Shown piece by piece: positions 33,770 to 38,516 of a stretch of DNA of 38,516 nucleotides (position 1 is the first letter of the stretch; each line of letters begins with the position of its first letter). A program made the position numbers and the translations under genes. The stretch lies in the NCBI GenBank assembly GCA_017524595.1, contig JAFXVI010000040.1:1-38516 (forward strand). Reading direction: 5' to 3'. A model generated the notes under the pieces. The model saw nothing but the letters and a program-made list of their open reading frames with translations, was not told where the DNA came from and searched no databases. The stretch is from Lachnospiraceae bacterium. GTDB lineage: Bacteria; Bacillota; Clostridia; Lachnospirales; Lachnospiraceae.

Positions 33770-36553
33770 ATGGAGAAAAAAAGAGGATTTAAGAACATAA
33801 TCGAATATCTTTATGATGAGAATATCCCTATGGAATCAAAGAAATTTTATCTTGTTGTGGGATATGTTGTTCCGGTGCTTGTGCTGGTTATGATAACACT
33901 GCCTTTTGCAAGTTACGGAATGTATGTATTGGTAACAGAGTTTGCATATTTGTTCATATTGGCTGCCCTGACATATTTCTTATGGAGGTATGGGGAGTAT
34001 AAGCTGATATCTTATACACTGTGTCTGGTCACATGCTTTCTGATATTTCCGATATTCTTTTTTGTGACGGGATATATTTATAATGGAATACCTGTTTTTC
34101 TGGCTTCGGCAGTGGTGCTCACCTTTTTTGTAGTGGAAGGAAAAAGCGTATGGATCATCTCGGCACTTGAGCTTGTATACTATTGTGCCATGTTTGTATT
34201 TTGCTATCGTCATACGGATGTGCTTAGTTATTATTTTGAGCATAACTGTACTTTTATAGAAAAAGTGCTGAATTTTCTGTTTGCCTGCCTTGTTCCTGTG
34301 CTTATTGTTTCTTATCAGACAGCGCTGTTTAACCGCATTAAAGTTAAAAAGGAACAATCATACATATCCATCAGGAATTCAGAACTTAGTAAAATAAGAT
34401 TTCTGGCCAATATGACGCATGAGATAAGAAATCCCATGAATGCGATAGTCGGTATGAATGAATTGATACTCAAGGAGAACCTTTCACCCGGAGCACGAGA
34501 ACAGGCAGAAGTTATCAAGGATGCATCTGCCCAGCTGCTGAGGATAGTAAACAATATTCTTATATATTCCAAGCTGGATTCGAATAAATGGGAAGCTGTT
34601 CCTGTAAAATACAGCTTCAAGGAATTAATGCGTGAAGTAATAGATAATGTCTCACGTGGGATGCAGGAACAGGGAGCTGATTTTTATGTATTTATAGACC
34701 ATACCATTCCTGCGTATCTGTTTGGCGATATTCAGGGTGTAAAACAGATATTCATGTATCTTTTATACAATTCAATACAACAGACGCAACGCCGCAGCAT
34801 GTCGCTTGAAATACATTCCGAGAAGATAACCGAAGAGCATATGATACGCTTGAAATGCAGGATCGCAGAGACAGGATCGGGTATGCCTGAAGAGGATGTG
34901 GATTCACTGCTGGGAGCTTTCAACAAATATGATTCCAGAAGGAATGCAACTTTAAAGGGTCTGGGGCTTGAAATATCCATTTGCAATGCGCTGCTTGCCA
35001 TGATGGGAGGTTTTCTCAAGATAGAAAGCGTTGTAGGTGTAGGAACGGCCATAATATTTGAATTTGAGAACTATGTGATCGATGATACACCTATGCTTTC
35101 CGTTGATGACAGTATTGAGAAAAGAGTATTGGTCTATCTGCATGACAGGGATGAGGAGAGCGTATGGAAGAAACTCATGGAAGACATCAGGATAAGCCCG
35201 GTATATGCTGCCGGACCTGTAGCATTTAGAAATGAGATTGAAAACAGACGATATACGCATATTTTCTTATGGGAGAAGGATTATGAAACCCTTTATGAGA
35301 TACTCAGGCAGACCATGTGTGAGGATATTGCTTACGTGATAACAGATTACAATCATGTTTACAGGGATTTCGGTAACTGCAGGATATTACGAAAACCTTT
35401 ATCTTGTCTTAATATAATTGATATCTTGAATGGTGAATGGGATCAGAATGAGTATACCAGAAAGAAGAAAACGGAAAAGGTTGTGTTCCCGAGTGCGAGA
35501 GTACTTGTTGTGGATGACTCCCTTGTGAATCAGAAGGTTATCTGCAGCCTGCTTGATAATTTCGAAGTGACAGCAAAGACTGCTTCCAGTGGTCCTGCAT
35601 GTATTGAATTATTACGTGATGAGGAATTTGATCTTATACTGTTGGATCAGATGATGCCGGAGATGGACGGAATAGATACGCTGCACAGGATAAAGAAGAT
35701 GGCCGGGCGTAATTCAAGGATCCCTATACTCTGCATTACTGCCGAACTGGGAAGAGATGTCGGTGAAAGGCTTATTGATGAAGGATTTGATGATTATATA
35801 GCCAAGCCGATCAAAGATTATCATTTGGGGAGATTGCTGAGACAGTATCTTCCCAATGATATGGCAATAGTGGTAACTGATGAACAGGAAACAGGAGAAA
35901 ATACAACTGTTATTAAAAATGCTGAACCGGAGCTGACAGGAGATGTATTATATATTGATGTTCCCAAAGGAATAGATAATGTGGGCGGATCGGAAGAGGT
36001 GTATATGATCGTGCTTAATACATATTATAATGAGGGACTTGATAAGTGGAAATCGATACCAATGCAGTATATGTCTGGAGACATTTCTTTGTTTACGACA
36101 ACAGTTCATGCCCTTAAGAGCAGTTCTGCAAGTATAGGGGCGGCAATAATATCGGAACGGTTCAAAAAGCTTGAATTTGCCGGTAAGGAAAACAACAGGA
36201 AATACATTGAGGAAAACCTTGAAAGCTGCCTTGACGATTTTGGAAAACTGCTTGAAAGGGTAAAAGAATTGCTCATATCAAGAGGGGCTTTTGAAGGAGA
36301 AGCGGAAGAAGGTTCTGACATAAACGGATTGGATGAGGTAAAACTTGATCTTGATCTTATTAGGGATTTGCAACAAAGTTTAAATAATGTTAATCTAAAA
36401 AAATGTGAAGAGATTATAGATAAGCTCTCCGGGGTTAATTATGGAAGTGATGCAAATAAACTGATCAAGCAGATAAAGGACGCTTATGAGATGTTTGATT
36501 ATCATAAAGTGAAGGAATTGCTTGTCAATATGCTTGATGAAACGGATAAATAA
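33770..36553 (+). CDS. Membrane hybrid histidine kinase with degenerate ATP site, receiver and HPt (HK2)
   Basis: A 927-residue protein counted from the ATG at 33770; in-frame TTG codons at 33734 and 33737 inside the HK1 end are alternatives, so the start is uncertain. About six membrane helices come first, then MTHEIRNPMNAIVG (His217). The ATPase domain is weakened: the N box reads YLLYNSIQQT, G1 reads ETGSGM (Glu367 for Asp), and G2 is KGLGLEIS. A degenerate receiver-like region precedes a full receiver (Asp626), then an HPt domain with VHALKSSSASIG (His780) and a helical tail. It may act mainly as a phosphotransfer scaffold for HK1. Confidence 0.85.
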   Translation: MEKKRGFKNIIEYLYDENIPMESKKFYLVVGYVVPVLVLVMITLPFASYGMYVLVTEFAYLFILAALTYFLWRYGEYKLISYTLCLVTCFLIFPIFFFVTGYIYNGIPVFLASAVVLTFFVVEGKSVWIISALELVYYCAMFVFCYRHTDVLSYYFEHNCTFIEKVLNFLFACLVPVLIVSYQTALFNRIKVKKEQSYISIRNSELSKIRFLANMTHEIRNPMNAIVGMNELILKENLSPGAREQAEVIKDASAQLLRIVNNILIYSKLDSNKWEAVPVKYSFKELMREVIDNVSRGMQEQGADFYVFIDHTIPAYLFGDIQGVKQIFMYLLYNSIQQTQRRSMSLEIHSEKITEEHMIRLKCRIAETGSGMPEEDVDSLLGAFNKYDSRRNATLKGLGLEISICNALLAMMGGFLKIESVVGVGTAIIFEFENYVIDDTPMLSVDDSIEKRVLVYLHDRDEESVWKKLMEDIRISPVYAAGPVAFRNEIENRRYTHIFLWEKDYETLYEILRQTMCEDIAYVITDYNHVYRDFGNCRILRKPLSCLNIIDILNGEWDQNEYTRKKKTEKVVFPSARVLVVDDSLVNQKVICSLLDNFEVTAKTASSGPACIELLRDEEFDLILLDQMMPEMDGIDTLHRIKKMAGRNSRIPILCITAELGRDVGERLIDEGFDDYIAKPIKDYHLGRLLRQYLPNDMAIVVTDEQETGENTTVIKNAEPELTGDVLYIDVPKGIDNVGGSEEVYMIVLNTYYNEGLDKWKSIPMQYMSGDISLFTTTVHALKSSSASIGAAIISERFKKLEFAGKENNRKYIEENLESCLDDFGKLLERVKELLISRGAFEGEAEEGSDINGLDEVKLDLDLIRDLQQSLNNVNLKKCEEIIDKLSGVNYGSDANKLIKQIKDAYEMFDYHKVKELLVNMLDETDK

Positions 36554-36571
36554 GTTTACGGAGGAAAAACA

Positions 36572-37402
36572 ATGAATGAAGTCTATGAAAAGCTTATAAA
36601 ATGTTATGACAGTATTAAGAACAGGATACCGTTCAAACCTGAAGTAGCCCTTGTTCTCGGATCAGGACTGGGAGACTATTGTAATGATATCAATGTGGTG
36701 TCAAATCTGCCATACAATGAGATTGAAGACTTTCCTGTATCCACTGTTCCCGGGCATAAGGGGCAGTTTATCTTTGGTTATGTTAAAGACGTGCCGGTAG
36801 TTTGCATGCAGGGACGCGTACATTATTATGAAGGTTATCCGGTCACAGATGTGGTTTTGCCGACACGGCTTATGAAGCTCATGGGTGCTTCAATACTGTT
36901 TCTTACGAATGCTTCAGGTGGTATTAACAGTGATTTTGGGGCGGGTGATTTTATGTTGATCACGGATCATATTTCCAGCTTTGCACCCAATCCGCTTGTA
37001 GGCCAGAACATTGAGGAACTTGGAACAAGATTTCCCGATATGAGCAAGGTGTATGATGAAGAATTAAATAATGCAATAAGGGAAGTCGCTTCAGAGAATA
37101 ATATTGTTCTGAAAGAAGGAATCTATGCACAGCTAACCGGACCTTCATTTGAGACTCCTGCTGAAATAAGGGTATTTGCCTCAATGGGCATAGATGCTGT
37201 GGGTATGAGTACGGTTGTTGAAGCAATTGCGGCGAACCATTGCGGTATGAGGATATGCGGAATATCCTGTGTGTGTAATCTTGCTGCGGGACTTACTGAT
37301 AATCCGCTGTCGCACGAGGAAGTGCAGGCTGCTGCCAAGGAGGCTGCGCCGTTGTTTAAGAAACTCGTAACAGAATCAATATGTCATTTTGGAAAGCCTT
37401 AA
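36572..37402 (+). CDS. punA: Purine nucleoside phosphorylase (trimeric type)
   Basis: A 276-residue enzyme. Phosphate-binding and active-site segments are visible: LVLGSGLGDYC, PGHKGQFIFG, GRVHYYEGY, NASGGI, GPSFETPAEIR and GMSTVVEAIAANH. It splits inosine and guanosine (and deoxy forms) with phosphate into base and ribose-1-phosphate. GGAGG precedes the ATG. It sits 18 bases after HK2, so it could be co-transcribed, and 32 bases before a nucleoside-binding lipoprotein gene, which fits a purine salvage unit. Confidence 0.95.
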   Translation: MNEVYEKLIKCYDSIKNRIPFKPEVALVLGSGLGDYCNDINVVSNLPYNEIEDFPVSTVPGHKGQFIFGYVKDVPVVCMQGRVHYYEGYPVTDVVLPTRLMKLMGASILFLTNASGGINSDFGAGDFMLITDHISSFAPNPLVGQNIEELGTRFPDMSKVYDEELNNAIREVASENNIVLKEGIYAQLTGPSFETPAEIRVFASMGIDAVGMSTVVEAIAANHCGMRICGISCVCNLAAGLTDNPLSHEEVQAAAKEAAPLFKKLVTESICHFGKP

Positions 37403-37434
37403 AGCGCTTGATATGACGGAGGATATGACTGATC

Positions 37435-38502
37435 ATGAATAAGAAAATGCTAAATGTCATAGCTTTTATGCTTATGGCATTTGCTTTGACAGGGTGTGGC
37501 AAGGGAATAGATATTGCATTTGTAACAGATATGGGGACTGTGAGTGACGGTTCATTCAATCAGGGCGCTTATGAAGGGGTTACACGATTCACTGAGGAAA
37601 CAGGTAAGATATGTAAGGTATATGAGCCGGATGGAGCTTCGACAGATGCATATCTTAAGAATATCAAGGCAGCTGTCAAGGATGGTGCAGAAGTGATAGT
37701 ATGTCCGGGTGTGTTGTTTGAAGAAGCAATCTATACAGCACAGAAGAAGTATCCGAAGGTAGAGTTTATTCTTCTTGACGGGGAACCGCATAATGCTTCC
37801 GGCGATGATTTTACAATAAAGGATAATACGATGCCGGTAATGTTTTCTGAAGAGCAGGCCGGTTTTCTTGCAGGATATTCAGCAGTCAGGGACGGGAATA
37901 CCGAACTGGGTTTTGTTGGAGGCACCAATCAGGATTCCATCGTTCAGTTTGGATACGGTTTCATTCAGGGTGCAGATTATGCAGCTATAGAAAGAGGGGT
38001 TAATGTAACGATCAAGTATTGTTATGCAAATACTTTCCTTGAAAGTGATGAGGTAAAAAACATGGCGGCTGCGTGGTATAGAGGCGGCACACAGGTTATA
38101 TTTGCCTGCGGAGGTGCCATGGGGCGTTCTGTTATCAGTGCGGCAGAGGAGAATGACGGGAAGGTGATAGGTGTGGATATAGATCAGAGTTCACTATCCG
38201 AAACGGTTATTACTTCTGCTGAAAAGATGCTTGCGAATTCTGTATATATGGGATTGAGTAATTATTACAACGGAACTTTTGAAGGAGGAAAAGTTTATGA
38301 GATGAATGCATCAAATGGCGGAATTGCATTGGAGATGGAGAATTCCAGGTTTGATACATTCTCTGAAGTAGAATACGGAACGATCTTTTCGCTTCTTGCA
38401 AGCGGAAGGATAGTACCATATTCAACAACTTCATACGGAAACACATCTGATCTGGAACTTATTAATACAGAAGTATATTATTTGGAGCTTAGCAATGGAT
38501 AA
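37435..38502 (+). CDS. BMP-family nucleoside-binding lipoprotein
   Basis: A 355-residue extracellular substrate-binding protein. The signal peptide ends in the lipobox ALTGC (Cys21). The BMP/Med family start IAFVTDMGTVSDGSFNQGAY follows, with a conserved EEQAGFLAGYSA segment. Family members (TmpC, PnrA, BmpA) capture purine nucleosides for an ABC importer. The neighbouring phosphorylase would use what is imported. The next gene starts before its stop codon, as expected for an ABC transporter operon. Confidence 0.92.
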   Translation: MNKKMLNVIAFMLMAFALTGCGKGIDIAFVTDMGTVSDGSFNQGAYEGVTRFTEETGKICKVYEPDGASTDAYLKNIKAAVKDGAEVIVCPGVLFEEAIYTAQKKYPKVEFILLDGEPHNASGDDFTIKDNTMPVMFSEEQAGFLAGYSAVRDGNTELGFVGGTNQDSIVQFGYGFIQGADYAAIERGVNVTIKYCYANTFLESDEVKNMAAAWYRGGTQVIFACGGAMGRSVISAAEENDGKVIGVDIDQSSLSETVITSAEKMLANSVYMGLSNYYNGTFEGGKVYEMNASNGGIALEMENSRFDTFSEVEYGTIFSLLASGRIVPYSTTSYGNTSDLELINTEVYYLELSNG

Positions 38503-38516
38503 TGAAAAATTGATAA
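38495..38516 (+). CDS. Start of the next gene, probably the ABC transporter ATPase (3' part outside window)
   Basis: An ATG at 38495, seven bases after GGAG (38484-38487), opens a frame MDNEKLI that runs off the window and overlaps the BMP stop codon by eight bases. BMP lipoprotein genes are usually followed by the importer ATPase, so I infer that product. Only seven codons are visible. Confidence 0.45.

Overview
This window looks like a chromosomal segment of an anaerobic Firmicute, most likely a Lachnospiraceae member of the Butyrivibrio/Roseburia/Coprococcus type. The basis is a six-gene Rnf complex, a sodium-pumping oxaloacetate decarboxylase, the oxygen-sensitive class III ribonucleotide reductase, the BaiN-like oxidoreductase–cmk–ispH–S1 gene order, the DUF512–der–plsY–gpsA order, strong AGGAGG-type ribosome binding sites and sigma-A-type promoters. 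No rRNA, tRNA, CRISPR array, insertion sequence or prophage is visible. It is tightly packed: no gene-free stretch exceeds 300 bases, the longest being about 246 bases at 18339-18584.

Layout. (1) 1-3526: four subunits of a membrane decarboxylase, with the biotin carrier as a separate small protein. (2) 3527-9047: a TetR regulator, a flavoprotein, cmk, ispH, an S1-domain protein and an orphan cheR. (3) 9035-10129 (minus): a YprB-like DEDD exonuclease whose promoter interlocks with the rnf promoter. (4) 10225-16264: rnfCDGEAB, then a convergent lipoprotein ApbE that would attach FMN to RnfD and RnfG. (5) 16332-18338: a membrane-anchored GH25 muramidase and a convergent protein with two AP2-like domains around an HNH-like relic. 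(6) 18585-22860: a WYL regulator, then nrdD-nrdG-dut. A tandem NrdR box pair lies just downstream of the nrdD promoter, and a near-perfect NrdR box lies upstream of the WYL gene. (7) 22999-27429: DUF512 radical SAM protein, der, plsY, gpsA; metF converges on gpsA. (8) 28505-36553: MoxR ATPase, CoxE-like VWA protein, REC-HD-GYP response regulator and two membrane hybrid histidine kinases. (9) 36572-end: purine nucleoside phosphorylase, a BMP-type nucleoside-binding lipoprotein and the first codons of a following gene.

How the genes work together. Regions 1 and 4 are two primary ion pumps, one driven by oxaloacetate decarboxylation and one by ferredoxin:NAD+ oxidoreduction, with ApbE as maturation enzyme for the second. 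Region 6 is a deoxynucleotide supply module under apparent NrdR control. Region 8 reads as an uncharacterised signalling unit: kinase 1 looks catalytically intact, kinase 2 has a weakened ATP site but carries the only HPt domain, and the response regulator ends in an HD-GYP-like domain. Together they could form a multistep phosphorelay next to a MoxR/VWA chaperone pair. The best leads are this phosphorelay, the NrdR-linked WYL regulator, the AP2/HNH relic and the interlocked rnfC/yprB promoters with a probably leaderless yprB message.
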